Below, piece by piece: positions 17,758-26,734 of a stretch of 64,000 nucleotides of DNA. A program made the translations under genes and the position numbers. The notes beneath the pieces were generated by a model. That model did not search any database and was not told where the DNA came from. It saw nothing but the letters and a program-made list of their open reading frames with translations. This DNA is from Halorubrum sp. SD626R. GTDB taxonomy: Archaea > Halobacteriota > Halobacteria > Halobacteriales > Haloferacaceae. The stretch is from positions 1 through 64,000 of the forward strand of contig NZ_CVRT01000117.1 of the NCBI RefSeq assembly GCF_001261915.1, written 5' to 3'. The stretch's first letter is position 1. Every line of letters begins with the position of its first letter.

Positions 17758-18390
17758 TCACTCCCGCTCGGCGACGATCGTCTCGCCCGCGCGGACGGCG
17801 TCGCCCTCGCGCACGAGGAGGTCGTCCTCGTCGACGTCGGCGGGGAGGACCACGTCGGCGCGGGAGCCGAAGGAGACGTGGCCGACGCGCTCGCCGCGGT
17901 CGACGGCGTCGCCGGCCTCCACGGCCGGGTGGATCCGCCGGGCGAACCAGCCGGCGATGACCAGCAGTTCGTACTCGCCGAAGTCGATCGCGACCTGCTC
18001 GTTGCGGTCGGACTCCTTGCTGAACGCGGGCCGGTTCGCGCCGGGGCGGTGGCGCACCTCGCGGACCTCGCCGGCGATCGGCGCGCGGTTCACGTGCACG
18101 TCGGTGACGTTCATGAACACGCCCACCCGCAGGCGGTCCCCCTCCTCGCGCACGACCGAGACGGTGCCGTCGGCGGGCGCGACGACGATCCCCTCCGCGT
18201 CCGGCGGCTCCCGGTCGGGGTCGCGGTGGAACCAGAGGACGCCGAACGCGAGCACGACCAAGACGGCGCCGACCGGCGGGAGGAGGGGGAGCGTCGCGGC
18301 CCCGACGAGGGCGGGGACGAGCGCGAGCCGCCACGCCTCGTCGACGACGGGGAACGGGAGGACGCGCGCGAGCGGCGGGCTCCGCGCCAT
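17758..18390 (-). CDS. pssD: archaetidylserine decarboxylase (PSD family)
   Basis: 210 residues from ATG 18390. Removes CO2 from archaetidylserine to give archaetidylethanolamine; in haloarchaea this membrane enzyme is linked to the archaeosortase lipid-anchoring pathway. Two N-terminal hydrophobic segments are followed by the catalytic domain with VAPADGTVS, VFMNVTDVHVNRAP and the self-cleavage site HVSFGSRADVV, where the serine becomes the pyruvoyl group. It starts 2 bases after the clamp-loader gene stop, so the two are cotranscribed. Confidence 0.92.
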   Translation of the reverse strand: MARSPPLARVLPFPVVDEAWRLALVPALVGAATLPLLPPVGAVLVVLAFGVLWFHRDPDREPPDAEGIVVAPADGTVSVVREEGDRLRVGVFMNVTDVHVNRAPIAGEVREVRHRPGANRPAFSKESDRNEQVAIDFGEYELLVIAGWFARRIHPAVEAGDAVDRGERVGHVSFGSRADVVLPADVDEDDLLVREGDAVRAGETIVAERE

Positions 18391-18392
18391 CG

Positions 18393-19442
18393 TCAGGCCT
18401 CCACCGGATCGCGGAGGTCCGGTCGGAGCTCGGTGCGGCCGGCCGCCCACGCGGCGAGCAGGTGCGTGAGGTGGATCCGGTCGTCGAGGCCGTCGGTGAG
18501 GTCGAGGTCAGCTTCGCCGGCGAGCACGTGGAGCCGCGCGAGGTCGTCGCCGCCGTACTCGGAGCCGGCGCGGGCGACCCGCAGGACCTCGCGGAGGAGC
18601 TCGCCGCCGTCGTACCCGCCCTCGTCGAGGAGGTCGTCGAGGGCCGACCGCGCGTCCTTCAGCTCGCCGGCGCGGGCGTCGGCGAGCGCCTCGCGGATCG
18701 CGTCGTCGTCGCCGACCTCGCCGAGCGCCTCGTAGGCGGTCGACATGGTCACCTCGCCGCCCTCGACCGCGGTCGCCTGCGCCGAGAGGATCGCCTCGCG
18801 GAGGTCGCCGCCGGCCGCGCTGGCGACGAACTCCAGTCCGTCGCCGTCGTAGTCGACGCCCTCGCGGCTGCAGATCGTCTCCAACACGTCGATCGTCTCG
18901 TCCGTCGTCGGCGCTCTGACGCGGACCGGGAAGCAGCGCGACCGGATCGGAGCGATGAGCTTCGACGGCTGCCGGGTGGCGATCACGAACTGCGTGGTGC
19001 GGTGGTGCTGCTCCATCACCCGCCGGAGCGCCTGCTGGAAGTCCTCGCGGATCGACTCGGCGTTGTCGAGGAGGACCGTCTTGTACTCGCCGGACATCGG
19101 CGCGTACGACGCCGACTCCTTCAGGACCCGGTTGATCATGTCGCGTTTCGCCATTCGGCTCCGTCCCTGCAGGAACCCCTCGAAGCGGGGGTCCGTCCGG
19201 ATCTCCTTTTTCCTCCGCCCGAAGAAGTCGGCGACGTTGATCTCGATCAGGTCGCTCTCGGGGTCCTCGTGCGCGGTTCGGGTCAGCGCCCGGGTCGCCG
19301 CCGTCTTCCCGACCCCCGGCGGCCCCTGCACGACGAGGTTCATCGGCTCGTCGACAGCGCGCTCCAGCCGCTCGCGGGCCTCGTCCTGTCGGATCTCGTC
19401 GAGCGCGGGAGCGTGCGCGTCGATCCACAGCGGTCCGTCCAT
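18393..19442 (-). CDS. replication factor C subunit with degenerate ATPase site
   Basis: 349 residues, AAA+ clamp-loader small-subunit family. Walker A is intact (GPPGVGKT, residues 40-47) and the SRC motif is present (RSRC, 167-170). Walker B, normally DEAD, reads DNAE (126-129), and the sensor-1 Asn position reads ATR, so the catalytic glutamate appears lost. It should bind ATP and join the RFC ring, but may not hydrolyse ATP itself, serving as a trans-acting SRC subunit like bacterial delta-prime. Haloarchaea have several RFC small-subunit paralogs. It leads the unit with pssD. Confidence 0.88.
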   Translation of the reverse strand: MDGPLWIDAHAPALDEIRQDEARERLERAVDEPMNLVVQGPPGVGKTAATRALTRTAHEDPESDLIEINVADFFGRRKKEIRTDPRFEGFLQGRSRMAKRDMINRVLKESASYAPMSGEYKTVLLDNAESIREDFQQALRRVMEQHHRTTQFVIATRQPSKLIAPIRSRCFPVRVRAPTTDETIDVLETICSREGVDYDGDGLEFVASAAGGDLREAILSAQATAVEGGEVTMSTAYEALGEVGDDDAIREALADARAGELKDARSALDDLLDEGGYDGGELLREVLRVARAGSEYGGDDLARLHVLAGEADLDLTDGLDDRIHLTHLLAAWAAGRTELRPDLRDPVEA

Positions 19443-19520
19443 ACCGTGTGGCTCCGGGCCGGGCGCTCAAGAATCGGTCGGTCCAGCGACCGGGTGTTAA
19501 GATACCGCCGACGATCTGGG

Positions 19521-20110
19521 CCAATTGTATTCGGTGTGGAAGCTGAGCGGTTCGATCCAGTCGCGGCAGTTTCCCTTCGGCGTCATTTAATAGTTCGAAA
19601 GCTGTTCAATTCAATATTTAGTACTTATTTTGATATGTCTGACAGCGCTTCGATTTCCACCTTTCTCGCATCCGAAACCGAAGCCGTTGCGTCGATACGC
19701 ATCCCGTATCAAATGCTATTCGTCAACGAGAGTCACGGTGTCGGAGCTGTCGTGCTTCTCGGTGGGTTCCGTCGGAAACGGACACGTGAGAACCCTCGTT
19801 GTCGTCGACTCAGCCGTCGCGTAGCGCAATTCGTTCGTCCCGGGACCGACAGAGCCAGACAGCGGTATCGCTCATCGTCGAGTCGGATCGCGGTCTCGTC
19901 GACCGCAGCGCGGTCCGGACGCTGGCCGGCTTCGGGCTGTCGATGGGCTCGTGAACACAACTGTAGACGGTCGATTGAGCGCAATTAGCGTCGAATAATC
20001 GGCTTCCAATACAATACTTGGAAATGATAGTTTGACGAGACAGGTCGAATATCGAACCTCATCGGCGGTTTTGTATCGCTTCTCTCACCACGAAACGCGA
20101 CTCGATCCGA
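19521..20110 (-). pseudogene. decayed IS6-family transposase
   Basis: Frame-shifted fragments on the minus strand match the order of a haloarchaeal IS6-type DDE transposase. Reading downward in coordinates: VAFRGERSDTKPPMRFDIR (about 20110-20045), LSRQTIIS and QSTVYSCVHE (about 20025-19955), AVDETAIRLDDERY (first catalytic Asp), GPGTNELRYATAESTTTRVLT, EKHDSSDTVTLVDE (second Asp), then FGCEKGGNRSAVRHIK near 19650 and a weak WIEPLSFHTEYN end near 19525. At least three frameshifts and several stops are needed. Total length, about 590 bp, is close to an intact gene. No clear terminal inverted repeats were seen. Confidence 0.75.
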
Positions 20111-20230
20111 TCGGACCGGTTCGCCATCGTCCGGCGTTCCCCTCGACCGCGACGGGGAACCGCGGAGAAGTCGATCCGCGCTGAGCGGGTCGACGACAAA
20201 AGCTTTGTACGGCCTCAAACATCCCCGAGT

Positions 20231-20992
20231 ATGGCGAACACGACCTTCCGTACCCGTCTCTTGAACGGTGAGACCGTCGTCGGCACCTTCCAACTGCTCG
20301 ACTCGGCGATGGTCTCCGAGATGATCGGCGTCGCCGGCATGGACTTCGTCGTCTACGATCAGGAACACGGACCGCTCGGCGCCGAGACCACCCTCGAACT
20401 CGCCGCCGCCGCACAGAACCGCGGCGTCGCCCCCATCGTCCGCGTCCGTTCGAACGAGGAGGCCGAGATCCAGCGGGCGCTCGACATCGGCTCGGCCGGC
20501 GTCCAGGTTCCGCAGGTCGAGACCGAAGCCGACGCTCGGGCCGCCGTCGACGCCGCCCGGTTCGACCCGCTCGGGAGCCGTGGCCTGTCGCAGTACGTCC
20601 GAGCCGGCGACTACTGGGGGAGCGACACGTACACCGAAGATCAGAACGAGGACGTCGTCCTCGTCGTCCAGGTCGAGGGGGAACGCGGCGTCGAGAACAT
20701 CGAGGACATCCTCGCAATCGACGGAATCGACGCCGTCTTCCTCGGCCCCTACGACCTCTCGCAGTCGCTCGGAATCCCCGGCCAAGTGACCCACGAGCGG
20801 GTCGAGGCGCTGATGGAGGACGTCTGTGAGCGCGCCGCCGAGGCCGGCGTCGCGGTCGGCGCGTTCGCCGACACGCCAGAGATCGCGAACCGCTGGATCG
20901 ACGCCGGCGTCCAGTACGTCACCCTCGGCGTCGAAGCCGGCCTGTTCACCGAACACCTGTCGTCGCTGGCCGCGGACGTCGACACGACGTAG
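20231..20992 (+). CDS. HpcH/HpaI family 2-keto-3-deoxy sugar-acid aldolase
   Basis: 253 residues, class II pyruvate aldolase family. Signature segments are VVYDQEHGPL (metal/catalytic His), GSAGVQVPQVETEADA and VFLGPYDLSQSLG. Relatives cleave 2-keto-3-deoxy-L-rhamnonate, 4-hydroxy-2-ketoheptanedioate or 2-keto-3-deoxyglucarate to pyruvate and an aldehyde; the exact substrate cannot be told here. It is the first gene of the sugar island after the transposase relic. A TATA-like GCTTTGTAC sits about 27 bp upstream of the ATG. Confidence 0.9.
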   Translation: MANTTFRTRLLNGETVVGTFQLLDSAMVSEMIGVAGMDFVVYDQEHGPLGAETTLELAAAAQNRGVAPIVRVRSNEEAEIQRALDIGSAGVQVPQVETEADARAAVDAARFDPLGSRGLSQYVRAGDYWGSDTYTEDQNEDVVLVVQVEGERGVENIEDILAIDGIDAVFLGPYDLSQSLGIPGQVTHERVEALMEDVCERAAEAGVAVGAFADTPEIANRWIDAGVQYVTLGVEAGLFTEHLSSLAADVDTT

Positions 20993-21037
20993 CGGGACCG
21001 GTCGCCCCGTCTGGCTCGGCCCTCACCGGCTACCGAT

Positions 21038-22111
21038 TCAAAGCGCGAGTCCGTCCCCCGCTGCCGCCTCGTGAATCGCCTCGATGATCTCCATGTCTCG
21101 GAGCCCGTGGCGACCGTCGGGACCGATCTCCGCCCCGGTGAGGAGGCGATCGGCGAAGTAGTCGAACTCCTCGCGCATCTCGTCGACCTCGTCCGCAGTC
21201 GCGTGTGCCATCTCGACCGAGAGATCGCCGGCCTCGACGCGTAGTTCCACCTCGCCGTGGAACGCCGGCCGCAACTCGATCTGCCCCTCGGTGCCCGTTA
21301 TCTTCAACTGCGTGTCCTCGTGGGCCCGCTGTGACGCCGTCGAGACGAACTGGACGTCGTCCTCGAACGAGAGGAGGAACGACGACCGCTCGTCGTCGAC
21401 CCCCTCGAACGCCGGATCCGTCGACGCCATACTCGCCAGCACCTCGGTCGGCTCTCGGTCGAGCAGGAACCGCGTCGTGTTGATGGAGTAGATCCCCAGA
21501 TCCATCACCGAGGTGCCGTACCCCGTGAGCTCCGGGTCGAGCCGCCACTGGTCCTCGTCGGGGATCATCTCGAGTAACGGCTGCGTGTTGTCGCCGTACA
21601 CCTGAACCGGCTCGCCGATGACGCCGTCGTCGAGGAGCGACTTCGCGATCCGCACGAACGGGTCCGTCTGCATCCGGTAGGCGACCATCAACGGGGCGTC
21701 GTGGCGCTCGCACGCCTCCACGAGCCGCTCGGCCCGTTCGACCGACTCCTCCATCGGCTTCTCGCAGAGGACGCCCTTGCCGAGCTCCGCGGCGGTCTCG
21801 ACGTAGTCGAGGTGGTACGCGTTCGGCGTCGCCACGTACACCGCGTCGTACTCGTCGGCGGCGACCCCCTCGTGGTACTGCTCGTAGGTTATCCCGCGCC
21901 CGACGTCGTTCTCGTCGGCGAGACGCGTCGCCTTCTCGGCCGAACCGCTGACCAACACGGTGGTCTCACAGAACGTCGACTCCTCGATCGCCGGGACCGC
22001 GACGTCGGTCGTCCACCAGCCGAGGCCGACGAGCGCGTAGCGGACCGTCCCGTCGGTCGCCGTCTGCCAGTCGCGAGACTCGAACTCCCTGAACAGCGCG
22101 TTCGGAGACAT
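21038..22111 (-). CDS. Gfo/Idh/MocA oxidoreductase, Gfo6-like (D-xylose 1-dehydrogenase-like)
   Basis: 357 residues from ATG 22111 (MSPNALFREFESRDWQ), a start and N-terminus resembling the haloarchaeal Gfo6/D-xylose dehydrogenase group. The Rossmann nucleotide site is YALVGLGWWTTDVAVPAIEES, and the family motif reads CEKPMEESVERA. The C-terminal domain has DPELTGYGTSVMDLGIYSINTTRF. It probably oxidises an aldose to its lactone with NAD(P)+. A TATA-like CTTTTGTG lies about 27 bp upstream. Convergent with the aldolase gene; role in the same pathway is inferred. Confidence 0.88.
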   Translation of the reverse strand: MSPNALFREFESRDWQTATDGTVRYALVGLGWWTTDVAVPAIEESTFCETTVLVSGSAEKATRLADENDVGRGITYEQYHEGVAADEYDAVYVATPNAYHLDYVETAAELGKGVLCEKPMEESVERAERLVEACERHDAPLMVAYRMQTDPFVRIAKSLLDDGVIGEPVQVYGDNTQPLLEMIPDEDQWRLDPELTGYGTSVMDLGIYSINTTRFLLDREPTEVLASMASTDPAFEGVDDERSSFLLSFEDDVQFVSTASQRAHEDTQLKITGTEGQIELRPAFHGEVELRVEAGDLSVEMAHATADEVDEMREEFDYFADRLLTGAEIGPDGRHGLRDMEIIEAIHEAAAGDGLAL

Positions 22112-22323
22112 GCCACTCCGATCGGCGCTTGAACACAAAAGCGTTCCCACCTCCGGGACGGCATCGGTAGGTCACGCACACCGTCTCTCCCGACGTTCGT
22201 TCGGTCGTCCGCTCCCCAACCGCCGCTGGCGACTGCGATGATCGCGGCTGCCCCGGAGAACCGACCTCGTCGCGTCCGGCGTCGGAACCATTTTATCAGT
22301 ACTCTCCGACTTCCAACTGTTTC

Positions 22324-23559
22324 ATGAGCTACGAGCATCTTCAGGACCCGAACGCGGAGTACACCATGCGCGACCTCTCGGCGGAGACGATGGGGCTGTC
22401 TCGCCCCCGCAGCGAGGGCCGCGACGTGGAGATCACGGACGTACAGACGGCCATCGTGGACGGCAACTACCCGTGGACGCTCGTCCGCGTGTACACGGAC
22501 GACGGGCGCGTCGGCAACGGCGAGGCGTACTGGGGCGGTGCGATCCCCGAGATAATCGAACGGCTGAAGCCGTTCGTCGTCGGCGAAAACCCCCTCGACA
22601 TCGACCGGCTCTACGAGCACATGGTCCAGAAGATGTCCGGGGAGGGATCGATCGCGGGGAAGGATATCGCCGCGATCTCCGGCGTCGAGCTGGCGCTCCA
22701 CGACGTCGCCGGGAAGATCCTCGACGTCCCCGCCTACCAACTACTGGGCGGCAAGTACCGCGACGAGGTCCGGACGTACTGCGACTGTCACACCGAGGAG
22801 GAGGCCGACCCCGACGCCTGTGCGGACGAGGCGGAACGCGTCGTCGACGACCTCGGCTACGACGCGTTGAAGTTCGATCTCGACGTCCCCTCGGGCCACG
22901 AGAAGGACCGCGCGAACCGGCACCTCCGCGGGCCCGAGATCGAACACAAAGCCGAGATCGTCGAGAAGGTGACCGACCGCGTCGGAGACAAGGCCGACGT
23001 GGCCTTCGACTGTCACTGGGCGTTCACTGCCGGCAGCGCCAAGCGGCTGGCGCGTCGGCTCGAACGGTACGACGTCTGGTGGTTAGAGGACCCGGTTCCG
23101 CCGGAGAATCACGACGTCCAGCGCGAGGTCACCCAGTCGACCGGGACGCCCATCGCCGTCGGCGAGAACGTCTACCGAACTCACGGTCAGCGGCGACTGC
23201 TCACGGAACAGGCCGCCGACATCGTCGCCCCCGACGTTCCGAAGGTCGGCGGCATGCGCGAGACCGCGAAGATCGCGACGCTCGCGGACATGTTCTACGT
23301 CCCGGTGGCGATGCACAACGTCTCCTCGCCGATCGGGACGATGGCGTCCGCACACGTCGGCGCGGCGATCCCGAACTCGCTGGCCCTCGAGTACCACTCC
23401 TACGAGCTCGGTTGGTGGGAGGACCTCGTCGAAGAGGACGGGCTCATCCAGGACGGATACATGGCGATCCCCGAGGAGCCGGGACTCGGGCTGACGCTGG
23501 ACCTCGACGCCGTCGAAGCCCACCTCGCAGACGGCGAGACGCTGTTCGACGAAGCGTAG
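22324..23559 (+). CDS. enolase-superfamily sugar-acid dehydratase (xylonate dehydratase-like)
   Basis: 411 residues, mandelate racemase/muconate lactonizing fold. The N-terminus (DPNAEYTMRDLSAETMGLSR) and overall pattern resemble the haloarchaeal xylonate/gluconate dehydratase group (XacD). Catalytic and metal residues are visible: KFDLD, AFDCHW, WLEDPVPPEN, IAVGENVY and AMHNVSSP. It would remove water from a five- or six-carbon sugar acid to give a 2-keto-3-deoxy acid. TATA-like TTTTATCAG at 22291-22299 fits a leaderless transcript. Substrate not proven. Confidence 0.87.
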   Translation: MSYEHLQDPNAEYTMRDLSAETMGLSRPRSEGRDVEITDVQTAIVDGNYPWTLVRVYTDDGRVGNGEAYWGGAIPEIIERLKPFVVGENPLDIDRLYEHMVQKMSGEGSIAGKDIAAISGVELALHDVAGKILDVPAYQLLGGKYRDEVRTYCDCHTEEEADPDACADEAERVVDDLGYDALKFDLDVPSGHEKDRANRHLRGPEIEHKAEIVEKVTDRVGDKADVAFDCHWAFTAGSAKRLARRLERYDVWWLEDPVPPENHDVQREVTQSTGTPIAVGENVYRTHGQRRLLTEQAADIVAPDVPKVGGMRETAKIATLADMFYVPVAMHNVSSPIGTMASAHVGAAIPNSLALEYHSYELGWWEDLVEEDGLIQDGYMAIPEEPGLGLTLDLDAVEAHLADGETLFDEA

Positions 23560-23629
23560 CGCCGTCCCGTCCGGATCTCCGATCCGACTCCGGCGTCCGA
23601 CGACGGGCGAGCCCCGTCGAAACGACCGA

Positions 23630-24094
23630 TCAGCTGCGATCGTCCAGATCGCTTCGGACCAACGTTACGGGGCAGGGGGCGGCGAGGATGACCTGCTGCG
23701 CGGTCGAACCGAAAAGCGCCTTCCCCGTCGGCGAGCGCCCGCGTCCACCGACGATCACGAGGCCGGATTCGGTCTCCGTCGCGAGTCGGACGATCTCGTC
23801 GGCGTGCGTCCCGATGGCGCCCCGTATCTCGTAGTCGATCCCCTCCTCCTCGAACAGCCTCGATATCGATCGGATCGTCCCGTGCCGCCTCGCCACGTCG
23901 TCGACGGTCACCTCGGACGCGTCGCGGATACCGAGGTTGTCGATCGTGGACTCGTACTCTTCCTGGGTGAACGGGTGGAGGAGGACGACGGTCGCCCCGG
24001 ACGGTCCCGCGATATCGACCGTCGTCCGAGCCAGCCGGTCGCTGCTGTCGCTCTCTTCCGGTCCGACCGCGAGTAGAAGGGTGTCAAGCGCCAT
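23630..24094 (-). CDS. universal stress protein (UspA family)
   Basis: 154 residues from ATG 24094 (MALDTLLLAVGPEESDSSDRLARTTVDIAG). Single Usp domain with the ATP-binding signature near the end, GLVIVGGRGRSPTGKALFGSTAQQVILAAPCPVTLV (G-2x-G-9x-G-S/T). It is one of the many haloarchaeal Usp proteins, with no specific target known. Its place between a dehydratase and a permease gene suggests it may be linked to the island, but nothing shows this. Confidence 0.9.
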   Translation of the reverse strand: MALDTLLLAVGPEESDSSDRLARTTVDIAGPSGATVVLLHPFTQEEYESTIDNLGIRDASEVTVDDVARRHGTIRSISRLFEEEGIDYEIRGAIGTHADEIVRLATETESGLVIVGGRGRSPTGKALFGSTAQQVILAAPCPVTLVRSDLDDRS

Positions 24095-24199
24095 GAATCG
24101 ACTGTCATCCCGGAGAGGCTTAAGCGTACGTCCGATCGCCGCCCTCTGCAAACCGCAGTATCGAACTATTGATGTGTAGTGAACGGCCTCGTCCGTGTA

Positions 24200-25072
24200 A
24201 TGGACCCCGGGATCTCGTTCGCGGTGCTCGCGGCCGTCGCCTGGGGCGTCTACATCTTCTCGCTCAAGCGGCTGTTCAGCGACGTCTCGCCGGCGGCGCT
24301 CACGGTGCTACTCAATTCGTGTGCGCTCGTCTGGTACGCCCCCGTCGCGGTCGCTCGAACCGACTTCTCCCGGGTACTCGCGAGGGGAATCGGTCCGCTC
24401 GAACTGGGCGTCGTGGCGCTGACCGTCCTCATGCACGCGATCGCGTTCGTGTTGTTCCTGTGGGCCATCGGCGACGGGGACCTCTCGTACGTCACGCCGA
24501 TCAGCAAGATCGTTCCGGTGTTCGTCCTCCCGATCGAAGTCCTGTTGCTCGGTCAGGTGTTGACCGCCGCGCAGGTGCTCGGCGTCGTCGTGGCCACGGT
24601 CGCGGTGTACGTCGCGAACTACGAGCCGGGGCACCTGCTGGGACCGGTCGTCAACGTGTATCACTCCCGACCGGCACAGTTCGCGCTGCTGAGCGCGATG
24701 TGCTACGCGGTCGGCGACGTTGGAAAACGCGTCGTCCTCCAGGAGATCGGGATCCCGACGACGCTGTGGGTTCCGATACTCCTCGTCGGTATCACGCTCA
24801 TCCTGCTGCCGAGCGCCGTGCGTAACCCGCCTTCGCTCACTCGCCGGAGCGTTCCCCGATTCGCCGGCGTCGGCGTGATCGTCGCGGTCGCCGAACACAC
24901 GACGACGACAGCCTTCGCGATCCTCCCCGCGAGCATCGCGTCTCCCATCGTGAACACGCAGGCGGTCATCGCGGTGGTTCTCGGCGGTGTCCTGCTCGGT
25001 GAACGGTACTTCCGACTTCGACTCCTCGCGGCCGTCATGGCCGTGCTCGGAGTGACGCTCATCGCGCTCTGA
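24200..25072 (+). CDS. EamA/DMT family transporter
   Basis: 290 residues from ATG 24200; a GTG at 24179 would add seven residues. Ten hydrophobic helices in two five-helix EamA repeats (first about 1-135, second about 150-290), with typical helix starts such as FAVLAAVAWGVYIFSLKRLF and ASPIVNTQAVIAVVLGGVLLGERYF. DMT-superfamily proteins move metabolites such as sugars or amino acids. In this cluster it may export or import a sugar acid, which is a guess from context. Confidence 0.88.
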   Translation: MDPGISFAVLAAVAWGVYIFSLKRLFSDVSPAALTVLLNSCALVWYAPVAVARTDFSRVLARGIGPLELGVVALTVLMHAIAFVLFLWAIGDGDLSYVTPISKIVPVFVLPIEVLLLGQVLTAAQVLGVVVATVAVYVANYEPGHLLGPVVNVYHSRPAQFALLSAMCYAVGDVGKRVVLQEIGIPTTLWVPILLVGITLILLPSAVRNPPSLTRRSVPRFAGVGVIVAVAEHTTTTAFAILPASIASPIVNTQAVIAVVLGGVLLGERYFRLRLLAAVMAVLGVTLIAL

Positions 25073-25092
25073 GGGGAGCGTCGACCGCCCCG

Positions 25093-25959
25093 CTACACCT
25101 GCGTGACCGAGTTCGTGATCCGACCGAGTTCGTCGATGTCGATCGAGATGGTATCGCCTTCCGCCAGCGTGAAGTCGTCGTCCGGGACGAGCGAGGTACC
25201 GGTGAGGAGGACCGCGAGTTCGGGGACGGCGTTGTGACGGCAGAAGTACGAGACGAGTTCCTCACAGCTGCGCTTCATGTTCGCAGTCGTCGTGGCGTCC
25301 TCGTACAGTCGGTCGCCGTCCCGTTCGATAGACATCTCCATTCGGAGATCGTGCGGGTCTGCGACCGTCTCGGCAGTGGTGACGCCGGGGCCGATCGCAC
25401 AACACCGGTCGTACACCTTCGCCTGCGGGAGGTACAGGGGGTTTTCGCCCTCGATCGACCGGCTACTCATGTCGTTGCCGACGGTGTATCCGACGATCTC
25501 TCCTCTGAACAGAACGATCCCCAGTTCGGGCTCCGGGACGTCCCACGTGGAGTCCCCGCGGATCCCGACGGCCGCCCCGTCCCCGACGGTGCGGCTGGCG
25601 GTCGCCTTGAAGAACAGCTCGGGGCGCTCCGAGTCGTACACGTCCATATAGACGTCCGGACGATCGCTTTCGGCCTCCCGGGCCGTTTCGCTTATCTCGT
25701 AGGTGACCCCGGCCGCCCACACTTCGTCGGGGGCGATCGGTCGGTCCAGATCCTCCTCCAGTACCCCGGGCGACAGTACCTCCGCGGACTCGCTCAGTCG
25801 CGCTCCGATCCGGTCGACGGACGTCCCGCTCACGGCCGCGACCCGCGCCAGTTCGCGGAAGGTGTCCACCGGGTCGTCGGCCGCTCCGAGGTCGTACACC
25901 GTCCCGTCGATTTCGACAACCAGTCCCGTGTCAGCGTCGTCGAGGTTGTAGTACTGCAT
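25093..25959 (-). CDS. FAH-family enzyme (2-keto-3-deoxy acid dehydratase or diketo-acid hydrolase)
   Basis: 288 residues, fumarylacetoacetate hydrolase fold. Metal ligands fit EPELGIVLFRGEIVGYTVGNDMSSRS (Glu, Glu, Asp) and the C-terminal LLTGTSLVP segment. Relatives in haloarchaeal sugar clusters are 2-keto-3-deoxypentonate dehydratase (making 2-oxoglutarate semialdehyde) and 2,4-diketo-3-deoxy-acid hydrolase (making pyruvate plus hydroxy acid). Both fit the neighbours: an aldehyde dehydrogenase supports the first, an SDR the second. A palindrome sits in its upstream region. Confidence 0.87.
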   Translation of the reverse strand: MQYYNLDDADTGLVVEIDGTVYDLGAADDPVDTFRELARVAAVSGTSVDRIGARLSESAEVLSPGVLEEDLDRPIAPDEVWAAGVTYEISETAREAESDRPDVYMDVYDSERPELFFKATASRTVGDGAAVGIRGDSTWDVPEPELGIVLFRGEIVGYTVGNDMSSRSIEGENPLYLPQAKVYDRCCAIGPGVTTAETVADPHDLRMEMSIERDGDRLYEDATTTANMKRSCEELVSYFCRHNAVPELAVLLTGTSLVPDDDFTLAEGDTISIDIDELGRITNSVTQV

Positions 25960-25976
25960 GGTTTAGTTGGTCGTCT

Positions 25977-25995
25977 CATGCGGGAGTTCCGCATG
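25977..25995. promoter_or_regulatory. 19-bp palindrome upstream of FAH-family gene
   Basis: CATGCGG-GAGTT-CCGCATG: perfect 7-bp arms with a 5-bp spacer, 18-36 bp before the ATG. A TATA-like TTATTACAG at about 26023-26031 further upstream would place the transcription start near the palindrome, so a repressor bound here would block initiation. It differs from the IclR-type GTTCTG palindrome elsewhere in the island. Confidence 0.5.
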
Positions 25996-26181
25996 CGTGA
26001 ACCTACCCTATTACTGGAGACATCTGTAATAAATTCACGGATCGATAATCGCCGCGACGCGGTCGGCGTCCGGGCCGACGTCCGTCGCTCTCGGACGTGA
26101 TCACTCGACCGACGGAAGGGTCAGTAGTCGGCTCCGGTCGCCCGCAACGCGTCGTCCGGAATCCACGGGGGAAGAGCCGCG

Positions 26182-26592
26182 TCACCACTCGATTTCGGTC
26201 CGATCGATCAGCTCCTCCCACGCCCGGTCGGCACCGCCGTAGAACGTCACCCACGTGGCGACGCCGAACGCCACCACCGCCGCGACCCATTCCGCGACCC
26301 GGCCGAGTGTCCCGGCGGAGCCGAAGACGAAGCCGGCGACTCGAACGAGAACGTACGCGGCGGGGAGCAGCGACAGCTGATAGACGGCGAACCGGATGTA
26401 CGTGTTCGTCCGCCGCCAGTAGCTCCAGCGGCTCGTGATCGCCGCGTACAGGGCCGGCGTGAACACGAGGGTGAACCCCGCCATCTGTCTGACCTCCTGC
26501 GTGCCGGTTTCGGCGGGAACGATCGTCCCCACGAGCGCGCCGGTGAACAGTCCCAAGCCGATCGTCCACGAGATCGCTAGGCCCCGGCTCAT
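26182..26592 (-). CDS. four-helix membrane protein, unknown
   Basis: 136 residues with hydrophobic segments at about 5-28, 38-55, 68-90 and 100-120. The start MSRGLAISWTIGLGLFTG opens directly with a helix. The C-terminus is acidic (RAWEELIDRTEIEW). No family is recognised. It sits between the FAH gene and the ABC permease genes on the same strand, with about 140 bp gaps, so it may not be part of either unit. Confidence 0.7.
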   Translation of the reverse strand: MSRGLAISWTIGLGLFTGALVGTIVPAETGTQEVRQMAGFTLVFTPALYAAITSRWSYWRRTNTYIRFAVYQLSLLPAAYVLVRVAGFVFGSAGTLGRVAEWVAAVVAFGVATWVTFYGGADRAWEELIDRTEIEW

Positions 26593-26734
26593 CGCCCTTG
26601 CGGCCCGGTACCCCGGTGTCCCATCGGTCGGTCACGCCGGCTCGGATCGGTTCGCATGGTAACGGCACGGCAGGGCGTCCGTGTAACGCTTTCGGGAGCG
26701 CTCGGTCTCGGTCGCTAAAAAACGTGAGACGGTG

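Noticed and set aside
19630-19824. Plus-strand 64-codon ORF in the gap after the clamp-loader gene
   Set aside because: It is antisense to the IS6 transposase relic and has no acidic composition or promoter.
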